64,000 nucleotides of DNA, from the NCBI RefSeq assembly GCF_905475395.1, contig NC_058342.1, positions 22,974,640-23,038,639 on the forward strand, written 5' to 3'. Shown here piece after piece: positions 34,994-47,600 of this stretch. Each line of letters opens with the position of its first letter. The first letter of the stretch is position 1. The notes beneath the pieces were generated by a model, which did not search any database, was not told where the DNA came from, and saw only the letters and a list, made by a program, of their open reading frames with translations. The position numbers and the translations under genes were made by a program. Source of the DNA: Chrysoperla carnea. Taxonomy: Eukaryota > Arthropoda > Insecta > Neuroptera > Chrysopidae.

Positions 34994-37281
34994 CTATGAT
35001 GAAGAGCTAGCTGCTGGGGTGGTAGTACAAGATTGGACTTGTGGATTAAATTTGGACGGTTGGATGATAGACGTCTTTCGAGCAGGCACTGTTTCCGGAG
35101 TGGGTATGGCATCCCCTGTTGCATATGGATTTATTGGTAATGGAATTTTCAATGGTTGTTTATTTGCGCCACCCATCTTCTGTTTTGCCATTTGATAATC
35201 ACCGGAATCAAAATATTTTTGCTGAAAAAAAAATTACAATTCAATAAATGATTTTAAACAAGAAATATATCATAGTTAACTGTTTAAATACTATATATAG
35301 TAAGATTTGTTGAATTTACGAAAAAATGTAAAATGGCAAAATTTATTTTAGTTTTTTACTAAGGATGTACGAGCACCAAGGCAATTTTAAATAAAAAGCT
35401 TTTTTTATATAAAGTTGGACTAGGTCTTAATCAATTTTGAAAATTTTAGGAGAGGGGGGGATGGTTCCCGATTAATTAAATAAATAAATGACTTCAAAAG
35501 TAGGCATATTTAACATTGGTTTTGTGGTAAAACGGGAGATGGATGATATGTTTTTATAGATTTCTCCAAACCTAGTCGGTGAAAATTAAAACAGCTTAAA
35601 ATGATCACTGAGAGAAATTAAAAAAAAGGATCTTCCATTAGTGAAGCCAGTAAAACATTAATGCAAAAGGTTTACATAGATGTAATACACATTGCCTCAA
35701 CTGCGAGAATACACATTGCCTAAACTTGATAGAAATGAGCGTAATATCAATTTGGCTTAATCGAACTTAAGTAATAACTATCATTTTGTGATTCTCTGTA
35801 ATAATATTACCATTATATAGCTTAAAATGATCCCTGAACTATATCTAAGGAATTAAAAGTACTATTTCGATACCTTTAGTAGTTTTTGCATGATACTACT
35901 AAGTGTGTACATATCAAACAGGCAACAATTTGATATATATATTTTACAGTGGCGAATTTAAAGAAAAAGGATAAATGGGGTCGTTTCTTTGGTCATCGTT
36001 AATGCACTTGGTCTCCCCCTTTGGATGACCTTTCATAAAAATCTGTCTTTCGTCCATTTTTCAGTCTTCGTTAATGCACTTGGTGCCCCCCCTTGTGGTG
36101 TCCTTTCATAAAAATTTGTCGTTTTCCCTTTTTTAGTCTTGGTTCATTAACGCCGTGCCTTCTTTACGAACCCTTCAAATTCGTTTCTTCCCTTTTTTTT
36201 AGTCTTGGTAAATGCACATCGAATCCCCTTATGGTGCCCTATTTCGGAGACCCAGTTGGCAACTTCTTCTTTGCTATCCCTTAAATTCGCCACTGATAAT
36301 TACATGAAATTATTAGTCCAAACTTTATAACGTAAATTTTCAAATTCAATTTTCACATGTTTGCCTATCTGCCCGTTAACAAGATAACGCAAAAATAAAA
36401 GAAAATAACATCTTTAAATTTTTGTTTTGGAACTGGAAAGTACTTTCGAACTTGTAAACGGGAAAAATTAATCCAGAAAATTTCCTAAAGATATATTTCA
36501 AACATAAAATATTTCAATTTTCAAAAACAAAATAACTTTTATCTGGAGATTATTAGATAAACTCACATGGATTTGTGTTATACAACTCAATATATATATA
36601 ATATTTAAACAATAAGTTTTACAGTTGTATATATTTCTTGTTTTAATATATTTCTTAAACGTAGGTATTTATGATAAAACTTTAAGAATTACATTTTCAC
36701 TTAGTATATACAGAATATTTAAACAACGATATCTGTTAGTTATTTCTTAAATTAATATTCATAGTAAACTTGTAAAAACAAGGCTAGATACTTTTTGACA
36801 AATAAATATTTCCGAAATCTATCATTTGGCATGATGACAATTGGAAAAATACCGGTTAAATCAGTTTCGAATACAAATTCACATGAAATTTTCACAAGAA
36901 CTTTAATAATAAACATTATAAAATATTTTCAAAATAAGTAAGAACAAGTGTTGACAATATATTTTAAACATATTGTAAATCGAAAAAAAATCGATGTAGC
37001 AAGGACATACAAAATTAAGTAAAATTAAAAAAAAATTTACCCCTTTTGCTAAACGTTTTTGTAAAAAACTAGAATGACCACCAGGTCGACCAGCTCCAGT
37101 TGGACCACCAGGATACTTTGCTTTTAATTTCGCTTCTTCGATTCGCTCAAGTTCACGAGCCGATATCTAATGATACACAAAAGAACATGCAAAAAAATTA
37201 ATTATCGAGTAATCTAGAATTTAAAACAATGATTAAAATCATATTTACCTCCTGTCCTTGATTTTGTTCTTGATCTGACAT
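34994..37281 (-). CDS. endos: Alpha-endosulfine / ARPP-19
   Basis: Three exons join in phase: 37281-37249 ([11 protein letters not shown]), 37166-37041 and 35221-34994, giving 128 aa, the usual size. The core [13 protein letters not shown] is the family signature: Ser59 in FDSGDY is the site that Greatwall kinase phosphorylates in known members, turning the protein into an inhibitor of PP2A-B55 at mitotic entry and meiotic maturation. Upstream, [20 protein letters not shown] is also conserved. RKTS near residue 104 resembles the C-terminal protein kinase A site. The protein is hydrophilic and probably disordered, with no signal or membrane segment. The start is the first in-frame ATG, and the tail ends in a run of serines. 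Intron 2 carries two repeat elements (35363-35590, 35947-36295). Confidence 0.95.
35363..35590 (+). repeat. MITE family GGATGYACGAGC, copy in endosulfine intron 2
   Basis: Begins GGATGTACGAGCACCAAGGC and continues with 'aaataaataaatgacttcaaaag' style text and 'gatttctccaaacctagtcgg', in the same order as the copy at 12522. The right border is not defined. Confidence 0.55.
35947..36295. mobile_element. hAT-like MITE with internal minisatellite
   Basis: CAGTGGCGAATTTAA and TTAAATTCGCCACTG are perfect 15-bp inverted ends. The 349-bp interior consists largely of three to four diverged units of about 75 bp, each carrying 'tagtcttcgttaatgcactt', 'ggtgccccc' and 'cctttcataaaaat' phrases. Flanking 8-mers match at 5 of 8 positions, so a hAT origin is likely but not proven. 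Confidence 0.65.
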
Positions 37282-37904
37282 ATTTACCAATGGCAATATT
37301 AAAAATACGTTAAAAATGAGACATAAACTAGGTTACGAGTCTAAACAAATGTTTTTTACAATTCTATTTCACTATCGAATTCACAATTTTTACGTTAAAA
37401 TTCGTTTATAAAATTATTTAATACTTATTGAAATTTTAAAAATTTGTTTTTGAATAATTTCGAAATTAAATTTAAAAAAAAAAACAAGCCGATGGTATCG
37501 TTTTTAATTCTATGCCGAATACTGAAGTGATTATAAAATGAATGTTTACTTGTATTAATCCATCTAGCACAGTTCACAGATATCTGTTATTTGTTTCACT
37601 ACCACCAAACACCAGTGCAGTGGCTTGAACAACTCAGAAAATACAAATATGATCACTGTGTTTGTACATGGTGGACAGTATCAAACGGTAAGTAATGTGT
37701 GTTCCAGGTTTTTAGTCAGCTGTTTTTTTTTTTACATTATAAAATTTTACACGTGTGTTTGTTTACTCAAAATAATTTGAAGCTCCATATGCTTAACAGT
37801 TAAAATTTTTATTTATCATTCAAACTATTTCCATTCATTTGGGAATCGTTTGGAAGGATTTGGGAATATAATTTTAGAATTTTAGAATTATTAGTTTTCC
37901 TGTA
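37282..37904. other. Endosulfine 5' flank with a possible divergent exon
   Basis: Contains the presumed promoter of endosulfine on the minus strand. On the plus strand an ATG at about 37650 opens MITVFVHGGQYQT and meets a perfect GTAAGT donor near 37690; this could be the first exon of a divergent gene, but no following exon was found. From 37833 the sequence is a copy of the block at 39236-39470. Confidence 0.3.
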
Positions 37905-38941
37905 ATAGGGTATTCCACTATTTTTGAAAAAGTACTTTAAAATGTTGATTTTGGTAATAAAAAGCCACCAAAAATTTATTTCAGAAAAATACACACGCTT
38001 TCTTGCCAAAAACTTAAATTAAATTTTAAACCTTTTTTAAACTGTCAAAAACGCGGGCATCCAATTTTATGATGTAATATGGGCATCACTATATGAAATA
38101 ACACAAATAAGTTTGACAGATATATTCATAGACATCAGATTATAATAAATATAAATACTTATTATCTATGTATACATTATACCCAGCTGTCTACACTAAA
38201 CTAACTGATGGTCTATGACTCATACCGGATGTATGAGCATGGTAGTGGGGGCACAAATTTATAAATAGATATTTTCAATTTTGATGATAAATTTATATTA
38301 TTACTTGACGATATAAGATGAAAAGTAAGAATAAAATTTTTCGATATCTGGCTTAATTTTCAAAATATCGAAAATTGAAAATTTTGTTTAATTATTTAGC
38401 TTTCGATATTTTGAAAACCAAGACACATATCGAAAAATTTTATTTTTATTTTTCGTCTACATTCATGAAGTTATAACAAAATTCATCATCAAAGTTGAAA
38501 ATAAGATTAAAAAAATTTCAACCCTTAATCTACCCTGCTCTTCCATCCCTTATATGGACGGTGACACTTAGTTTTTTTCTTTTCTAATTCATTGCTAATA
38601 TGTTTACTTTCTATTAAAAAGTTTTTTTTTTAATTTGTTTTCATTCATTCCAAATGAAAATTATCAAAAACTTCCAAAATATGTCGTTTTTTGAGATTCC
38701 TCCATTAGAGCCAATGTATTTTATATCGATTTTTAATGACTTTTTTCTTAAAAATTTGTACGGATACCTAAGCTGAAAATTTAACCACATATTCTTTGAG
38801 TAAAAGACTACCTACAAACAAATTTTGAGCCTTTAAATCAAACATTGTTGTCATGATCATACATCCTTAAGTATATTTTTATTTAAATTTTTACTTTTTT
38901 CAAATTTCATGATTTATTTTTGACTAACGATAATACCCTAT
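37905..38941. mobile_element. MITE family ATAGGGTATT, copy 2, with nested insertion
   Basis: Same termini as copy 1 (6494-7017), flanked here by TA on both sides. About 145 bp of the family interior is replaced by the 38227-38866 element. The insertion site lies in a block that is duplicated, without the element, at 39236-39470, which gives an empty-site comparison. Confidence 0.7.
38227..38866. mobile_element. Nested GGATGTA-ended MITE
   Basis: GGATGTATGAGCATG and CATGATCATACATCC form inverted ends. The interior contains complementary arms around 'tttcgatattttgaaaac' and sequence also found at 22370-22590 and 47500-47680. It lies inside the ATAGGGTATT element and is therefore younger. Confidence 0.6.
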
Positions 38942-41261
38942 TAATGATTCTTTTTTCAGCGTATAGTTAGCAGGTAGGAAATTAAATCAACTTAATTTTT
39001 ATGTTATTCAAAAGGAAATAATTTGGGAATTACGATAAACACGGTTTCAGAGTTTGGGAATGTATAATTAATTAATTACACTTATTATTTAGTTAATATA
39101 AAGATGATGTTAATTAACTGTACACCTGAACCATTAATTGTTATATGGCAGTATGGCGCCAATATTCAAATATTACTGAATAATTTATTTTTTAATTTAT
39201 GTAAATGTTAATTTTTATTTTTAATTAAAACTGTTCTTATTCAATTGGGAATCGTTTGGGAGTATTTAGGAATATAATTTTATTATTTGGGACTGATTAG
39301 TTTTCATGTAATTAATTAGTTTTTCAAAGCGTATACTTATCAGGTCAGCAATTATATTTTCACCATTTCTACGTTGTTTGCTAATAATTTACATGGAGAC
39401 TATCTTATTTATTTAGAAATTTTATTAAATACGGTTTCATCATTTGGGACAGTATAATTAATTAATTAATTACTTTTAATTTTTAGTTGGTTTTTTTGTG
39501 GTCATGTGAATGAGTTCAAAAAATCGTTTTTTTTTTTATGTTGTTGCATAAATTGATTTCTTAACATGTATAGAATATGCTGGAAATTAGATATAAGAAG
39601 GAATATCTTTGTGTATAAAAAGTGCCAAAAAAAAACAGAAATAAAAATATGGCGCTGCTGTAGCAAAATACTCTACCCTCAAAAGTAATAAGAGTAAGAT
39701 AAAGATCTAAACAAATTGTTAGGGAAGTATAGAGAAGTTAACATCAAACACCTTTTGCTACACTAACGCCATTCTAGCCAATTTATTTACTGCTATTTTT
39801 TGCCACTTTTAGAGTCAAACAACCATACGAGATAGTTCTCCTTATCTTTAACCTCCATAATTATACTAAAACTTTAAGAAAAACTTTAAGAAAATTACGT
39901 AGATGGATACATTAATCAAAAAACCACTTTACTAAATCGCCAGAATACTAATAATAGTCCTCTTAGGAAAACTTCTTTCTTCTTTGTTTCGAGAACTTTT
40001 TATTCGGTTTTTTGAGAATTTTTGCAAGTGGCTTTCATGGGCTTAGCTAAAGGGCACAAGGTTAGTTAATGTACGATGCACCCCCAGAAAATCTACTATG
40101 CTGCTTCAATGATGGTTATATCTGCTTAGGCTCAGGTTTTTAAAAGTGGAAGTTACGGTTTCATTTCAACAAACTACGGTTGCCATTGCTAATTTGAAAA
40201 TCAAAAAATGATTTTTTTTGTACTCACTTTCAGTGACGTGCATTAAATATATACAGAAAGACACTACCTACCCTACATAATTCAGACAAATATGTATAAT
40301 CTGATTCTGATATCTATATTATTTATCTACTATCAATAAACACAAAATCTTAACGGGCATCATCTATAATTCTATACGGCATACAAATTATGCCAGCTTG
40401 TTCATTGAATTTTAAGTAACATCGCATTGCGTTGCACTAGCGCTGCTGAGTGCCTCCAGGCAAAGACACTAACTATTCTTGCCTAAATATTATGTGTGAG
40501 TACTCATAGTCATACGTGTGTGCGTTCGTATGATTATAATAAAATGCCACACATATCAACGCATAAAAAGACATTGTCTTTTACAACACGGCAAATTACG
40601 ACATTTACCGAAGTAGCTTCTTTTCTTATTCATTTAAATACACCTACACTACAAGTTTGATTGATCAGTTCGTCTTATTGTTTTTATACTGAGTAGAGTC
40701 GAATGTTGATAATTTTGGTTTGCTTGTGATTATATTATCAGGTGTTTAAGATTTTAACGTTGATAATAGAGAATGGATAATATTCACTGCCAAACTTGTT
40801 CAAATTTTGTGTGTATAGAAAAAAAAATTATGCGTTTTCAAAACTTTTTTTCGATAACAAAAAACAAGTGATCGTAAAAGTTCGTTGTGCACCGGATTTG
40901 CAAGTAATGCAAACTAAAGGAAAAGTCAATCGTAAATTCAACAAAAAATAATCTGATTCATATTATTGGCTGACAGCTTGCAAACACAGCAATCGGTTGT
41001 TTTGTTTCCCTTGTTTACTAACTATTTGAAAACTGGAAAACACTTAGAAGCCTCCTGAATGAAAAATACTTAAGCTTCCCTTGAGTATCGCACCTTTGGA
41101 AAAAATTGGTATACTCACACCACCATATTTTCATTGCTATTATTTAATTCTATTCTTTAAAGCCTATAAAATCAGCCAATCTATGGGTATTTGTGGTTAC
41201 AAATACCTACATCATTATTTACTTGATGAACCAAAACCAACATGCATTATTTTTGATTATA
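38942..41261. other. Shc 5' flank region, no gene recognised
   Basis: 39236-39470 repeats the block at 37833-37904 plus 38942-39100 (gggaatcgtttgg, then ggaatataatttta, later gtataattaattaattac). Around 40400-40700 the composition is less A+T-biased, with 'gatcagttcg' resembling an arthropod initiator; a Shc 5' UTR exon might start there, but I cannot prove it. Confidence 0.35.
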
Positions 41262-41465
41262 TCCCTGGTGGAAAAAATATTTGAAGAAAGAATAAGAAAT
41301 TCTGAAAAAGTCTTAGGAACTTTGAATTTCTCAACGTTTTCGGACTAGTCTAATTAGCAGTTATTCAGAGTTCTTAATACTTTTTTAAAGTTTCTAAGAC
41401 TTTTTCAGAGTTTCCTAAGACTTATTAAGACTTATTCTTTTTTCAAATATTTTTTCCGCCAGGGA
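41262..41465. mobile_element. 204-bp TA-flanked MITE
   Basis: TCCCTGGTGGAAAAAATATT on the left and AATATTTTTTCCGCCAGGGA on the right are inverted repeats with one difference, each flanked by TA, as in Tc1/mariner-type MITEs. The interior repeats 'aagtcttaggaac' and its complement, so the whole element can fold. Confidence 0.75.
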
Positions 41466-42033
41466 TAGTTAGCTCTTTTAAAAATTTCTGCCTACCCTGT
41501 CTAAAATCTTTGTGCACACCACTGCTCACTTGGAGGTCAATTACATCGAATTGGGGATCAATAGGGATGATAATCGACTTTCAATGTCCATTACAAAAAT
41601 AAATAAAATAAAAATCGTATTTCCTCGAACGATATTCACTTATGGTAGTTGCGTGAGTAGCTGAGAATTTTTCTACGGTAATATACATGTTTACAGTTTT
41701 CATATTATAATATGCAAATGAAAATAATCAACAAAATATTTTTAATTAATATTTTTATTGAAGTTAGGACTTTCTAGAAGATAAAATTTATTTTTTATTT
41801 TTTGCGCTATGTTGAAACCACTGTGCATCGCCTATAACAAGAATCCTGGCAGAATACAAATATAAATATACAGACTGATTCATTTTAATTGTGTTAGGCA
41901 TTTTTCTTCTAAGGCGTATAAGTTTTATTTTAAATGTACTACTCAAAATTTTTTGTGCACTTCCGTTGCATGTAAATTTAACACTTTGCTGCCATCTATA
42001 CTTTCTTGAGTGTAGCACATTTGAAATTTAAAT
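41466..42033. other. No gene recognised
   Basis: A+T-rich; an open frame at 41788-42018 on the minus strand shows no domain. Confidence 0.35.
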
Positions 42034-42400
42034 ACAACAAATCCCAAGTTTTTAACGCTTATAACTATTGATGCTACAAACAAAATTATGATATAAGTAT
42101 TCATAAAATTAACCTAATTAGTCCATTCCCGTTTCTTTCCGTTAACACGATAACTCAAAAACGAAAGAGATATCGAGCTGAATTTTTTTTATATCGGGCT
42201 CCGGATCCAAAAAGTCAGTTCGAGTTCGTAAATTGACAACATGGGTTCATAGGGTTCTTGTAAACCGCAAGAGGAAGAACAAAAGTTTTAATGTAAAATT
42301 GTTTCATATAAAAAACAACTTTTGTTTGAAACATTTTTCCGTAAATAACTTTGATTTCCCGTGAGAAATTAAATTAGGGCAAAAATTTAGTTCCCTTTTT
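42034..42400 (+). repeat. Dispersed repeat 'TTTAGTCCCAAGTTTG', copy D
   Basis: Lacks the first phrase but keeps 'cccaagtttttaacgcttat', 'aacacgataactcaaaaacg', 'cttgtaaaccgcaagaggaa' and 'cccgtgag', in the family order. Confidence 0.6.
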
Positions 42401-43374
42401 CTCAAGGAGTATAAAAGATGGTTAGTTGAAAATTTGTAGGTAGCTCGATTGATTCTAATTTTATACTAAAGAAAAATAACCAAAATAAAAATTGTTGGGA
42501 TCAAATGAAAAAATCTATTGATGGCCTGGACTTTTAGGTCATCGTCAATTCAGTTTCATAACAGAGCCATACAAAAATGCTTTTTAAATGGCTGAAAATT
42601 AATAAGAAAAAATAATTTCAGTTTCTGATTCCTTTTTCTTGAAATACATTTCACAAGTGAACAAAAAAACAACCTTTAATTTCCGATTCTTTTCCATGCG
42701 TTTCAATTTAAAATTTTTTACGGTTTTTAATAGAAATGAATAGATAAAATTATATTTTTAGATTAATTCCTATTCATCCAATTTAAAATTTTGAATAAAT
42801 CACAATAAAAACAAATCAAAAAATCAATATCTAATTAATTCCAAATGATTTCCGATTCATTTCAATAAGGAATCATTTGAATTTTTTTGTGTGAAAATAA
42901 CGTTCAAACATCTTTATTTGTTCCATGTTTTATTATCAAACAAATAAATAATACGAATAATACTAACGCCTACATACTTCTAATACAATATAGACCACTT
43001 CAAAATAACACCCTCTAAATTGCATAGCTTGCCTCCCGTTTCGTGCAAATAGCCATATCATATTGTTAATCTACCTGGTATAGTTCTATCAAATCAAAGT
43101 GGCATTGAGAAAGAGAGAGCATAGATATGAGTGTACATACATATATATCTCTTGTTCATTACTACCTTGGTTTGATAGAACTTTAGCTGCATTTATTTAT
43201 AACGTGTAACAACATGTAAGGATGAGAATTTAATAATGTATAACGATGAAGGATTATGTACAATTAAAACAATACGCCTTTTCAAATACAAGTGGCAATC
43301 TATGTTAGGGTACGTTTACATAATCCAAAAAATTGATATAGAAGAATATTCGAGATATTATTTATCTATAAAGG
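42401..43374. other. No gene recognised
   Basis: A+T-rich, with loosely repeated 'tccgattcattt' phrases at 42640-42880. 43065-43190 contains an inverted pair, 'ctggtatagttctatcaaa' and 'tttgatagaactttag', pointing to another small MITE. Confidence 0.35.
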
Positions 43375-43976
43375 CGCAATTCCATTGAGGCAACACTGAA
43401 CGACATGTGGCTCGATATTTGTTACCAATTGTTACCTATTCTAGGCGTACGAAAATGTGGGACAAACATGTGTGTGGCATGCGGTTAAAGCGATTCCAAT
43501 CAGACAACTCCAGTTTGGTACACCATATCATTGCAAAAAATCGCGACAGCTGCTTATTTGATAATCGATTTGAATCGTAAAAGGAAAAGAAAAACGCTAC
43601 GATATTGCAGAAGAAAGGATATGTGGATGATCAAGAAATTCAGTATAATTTGTACAACAAGTTCGTTATTGACGATGATGCTTTATTTCGAAATTCCACG
43701 CGGATGAGTAAAGACGATTTTCAGTACGTTTGTTCATTCCAGGTTGCATGCTAAAAGCCGCACGGATCCGTTCACTGTTGGCGACGACACTGTTCGACAC
43801 GTGGATTCATGTCGAGAGATGACGCAATCGACAGGCAACAACACTCAACTTGTAGCATGCGGCAAGGAGACATATTATTTGTCGCTTTGTGTTACTTCTA
43901 TTTAAAGACTGAGTGTAGCATGCGTCAATGCTGCATATTTATTGTTGCCAGAAGTTGCCTCAGTATAATTGCGCCT
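43375..43976 (+). mobile_element. PIF/Harbinger-like transposon remnant
   Basis: The termini GGCGCAATTCCATTGAGGCA and, inverted at the right, GGCGCAATTATACTGAGGCA differ at a few positions. Inside, 43610-43735 encodes KKGYVDDQEIQYNLYNKF, then ALFRNSTRMSKDDFQYVC, which has the N-terminal 'FRNxxRM...F' signature of Harbinger transposases. The DDE core is deleted, so the element is dead. It lies about 0.7 kb before the Shc start. Confidence 0.65.
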
Positions 43977-44672
43977 TAATTTCTTTAATGAAATTAGTAA
44001 AACTTAGATAGTTAGCTGCAATATTTTATCTATATATTTTAATTGAAATAATTAATTCATTTTTAAATTTGTGTATAATGATAATTAAAAATTAGTAGCA
44101 AGTCTGATTTCATCCAAGTATTTTTCTGTCAAAGTTGGTTTGGGTGCTTGCACTACCCAAGTTTTGGGAGTATCAAAAAACTTTGTCCAATTTCTTTGAT
44201 TATGTAAGCACCTCTTTATATTTTGGTTACATTTTTCTTTTAAATCAGTCTATATATAGTAAGAGTCTGTGAATACATGACTGCATTCTAGTATTTTGAC
44301 TTTGAGTGTTAATACATAATATGACAGATCAAAATAATCTATATTATTAATTAATTGTAATTAAAAATAATTTAATAACAAAATATTTTTATTATAATAT
44401 CATATTTTTTGAAATAAATAAATTGTTAATTTGAATGCAAATCAAATTAAAATATTTCAGTGCATATAAAAGAATTGAAATAAGTGATGTATGATTCATA
44501 AACATTGGGTGAATATTTATATTTCCAGAAATTTATTATCAACATTGTAATTCATATTCCATCCATTTAAAATTATTAAATAATCGCGTCCATAATTTTC
44601 ATAGCAACTTGAAATAATGAAAGTGTTTTAATTTAAATTTTTTTTAAAAATTGATTAAATAAATTAATCAAG
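43977..44672. other. Shc upstream region
   Basis: Immediate upstream sequence and probable 5' UTR of Shc; strongly A+T-rich. No clear core promoter is seen. Confidence 0.35.
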
Positions 44673-47600
44673 ATGACTTCGACATCACGTAGTGCTCGTG
44701 AATTTTCTAGTAATAGTAATTCATTAAATTTCGGTGATCACATACCAAATTTTTATTCGAGTAATTTTTTAAATCGTGCTACAAGTTCACATTTACATCA
44801 TAATAATTCAAGTTTACAATCGGCGATTGCTAAGGAAGGTGTTAGCTATGTTGTTCGAGTAAGTATATTGAATTAATTATTTTAGTCGAAAATAGACAAG
44901 CATAAGGAAGTTGCGATTAATAAGAATTTAGGTACTTTTGAGTTTTTTCATAACAATGACTAGAAAAACATACGTTTGGAGACCAAAAACACATACGTTT
45001 GGTAGACTTTCAAAACTTTTTGGTAGCATTAATTTAGCTTTTGTTAACCAGGGACACGGAGTTTTATTTTAATTTTAATAAGAGATAGACCAAAAATATA
45101 CGCAAATTGGAAAATACTTACGTAAGGTTTTTAAAATTTTATGCTGACTTTTTTTTAACGTCGTTGCTGGGGATTAATTTTGTCTTAACTAGGGAGCGCA
45201 GAGTTTTATTTTAATAACGGCAAAAGTTATACCAGAAACATGTCTTTTTTGTAAGATAGGGAAAAATCTAAATACTTATGGTAGATATTTAAAATTTATG
45301 TTACGTTTCCTTGTATACGGTTGCTAGCTTACGTAGACCCCTCGACCTCGGGTCTTTCCCTATTTTCTTTCTACTCTCTTCACTTACTTATTCTCCATGT
45401 CTCTCCTCTGTAATCATCACGCTATATTCGCCTTTTCTTCAGACCTACTTTTTAAAAATAAATTTGGATGAAGTTCTTACTGCAAAGATGATTTTTACTA
45501 AAACAAAAGGCTCATCTATCCACTATCATTTTCTCGAATTATGTATTTAAGTCTTTTAGCCCCTCAAGACTACAAATTATTTAGTTAAAAAAAAAAATTT
45601 AACTGATATTTCGAATTAGCGAAGTTCGACTATATATTTTATACATAAAATGACTTTTTTTTTCTTATTTTAGTACATTGGTTGCCTAGAAGTGAATACG
45701 TCTATGAAAGATCTTGAATTTGAAGTTCGATCAAAGGTTGCAAAGTAAGTTTCTATTTTTTATCCATAATTTTATAGTTTTCGAGGCGACATAAATGAAT
45801 AATCTATAGGTATAATTTATTTGAGAGCAATATTACCTCTTTAATATAACCAATATCTTTTTCGTTGGGAAGGTTTTATCTGGATTTTATTACACTTAAG
45901 TTGCCTGTTACATGCCTCCCAAGGTTTCGGATTCAAATATTCCATATCTGATTCCTTGTAGGTGCCAATAACATGTATGGAAGTTTCATCGTCGCCCATA
46001 CAGGTTCTAGAGGAATCATCTGAGGTCCCCAAGTTATATAGGTTGTAGTTCAACCGACAATATCCTGTCAAGAGTTCGTTCTTAACTGTATTCTGTTGAG
46101 TTTTAACCGAACACAGTCAAATGTTCCTGCTGTGGCTATGTCGTAGCTACTCGTTGATTCCGCTGTCTTGTTTCCTTTAATGCCAGAGTGCCAGGTGGCT
46201 CAGTTCCTCGAACTATTCAGAGACTATGCTCGATTGGAATCTGATTGGACGCCATAGTGGTCTGGTACCCAGATCACCCTGACTGTGTTATTCAATGCCA
46301 GGCGATCCAATTCCTCGAAGCATTTATAGCTTATTCTCAATTGAAGTCTTAGCTTCAAGGGCCCGAAGTGCGGTCTGATTTTCTGAGAAAATGCTGATAT
46401 GATACCCCTGTAACCATTCGTGTGACAGATTTGGACACCTTCAAACATATTCTGCTTGAAAAACTGTCGCGTATTGATAAAGAAGAATCAAATCTTTTAC
46501 TCTTGAACTATAAACCCCCGCACCAGATTGAATTTCGGATCTTGATCCACCCGTGTAAAGATACGGCTCGGAAGGGGGTTTACTTCGCCATCCGATCAAG
46601 AAGAAATCTGTATTCAAAGATAATTGACGACTTCAGATGGCGAATGATGTTGGATTCAATGGTTCTGCAAAAATTAAATTTCTTGTCGCCTCAGATTAGA
46701 TATTACACTAAAATTATTAAAATGTGTTTTTAGGGAATGTATACGACGAGTTTGCGAAGCTGCAGGTTTAAAAACAGCCACAAACAAATCATCTTTAAGG
46801 AGTTCTAGTAACAGTATATCAAAATTATTAGGAGAAAGGCCTCGAATGGAACATGCTGGTGCTGATGTGAATCTCACAATTTCAAGTGGATGCTTAGTTC
46901 TATCCGCGCTGCACAGTGGACAAGTCATTGTACGACACGACATGCCAAGAATATCATTCGCTTCGGGTGGAGACACAGATACACTTGATTTCGTTGCATA
47001 CGTTGCAAAAAATTTACAAGAATGGCGAGCATGCTACGTGCTAGAATGTGGTGGTGGATTAGCACAGGAAATAATCGCAACAATTGGGCAAGCATTCGAT
47101 TTACGATTTAAACAATTCATGACAAAACCACCAAATGTTATGTTAGCATTATCCAGTTTACGGCATAGTAACGTTAGCACGAATAATGTTGATCGTGATT
47201 ATTATAATGACTTACCGGGAAAAGTACCACCGGAAATGGGTCCACCCCCAGTCCCACCGTTACCAAATCAACAGAAACACGATACACAGCTGTTGCAGCA
47301 ACATAATACGAATCATAATTTAATTGATTTACATAGTCCGGTACAAACAGTACCTCCACATAATCCAACGGCTTCGTCGTTGTTACAAGAACATAATTAC
47401 GTTAACGATAATGCGATTGATACATCATCTTCCACTCAACCAGTTAAAGATATATTCGATATGCGTAAGTATAATATACTTCTTAAACACTTGTTAATAG
47501 TACGAGCGCCAAGGCAATTTTAGACTTAGGCTTGAAATTATTTGAACCTTATGAGTTTTGTAATAACTTCATGAATGTAGACGAAAAATAATAATAAAAT

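Noticed and set aside
46422-46733. 103-codon open frame in Shc intron 2 (+)
   Set aside because: It is antisense to the LINE RNase H remnant and has no domain of its own.
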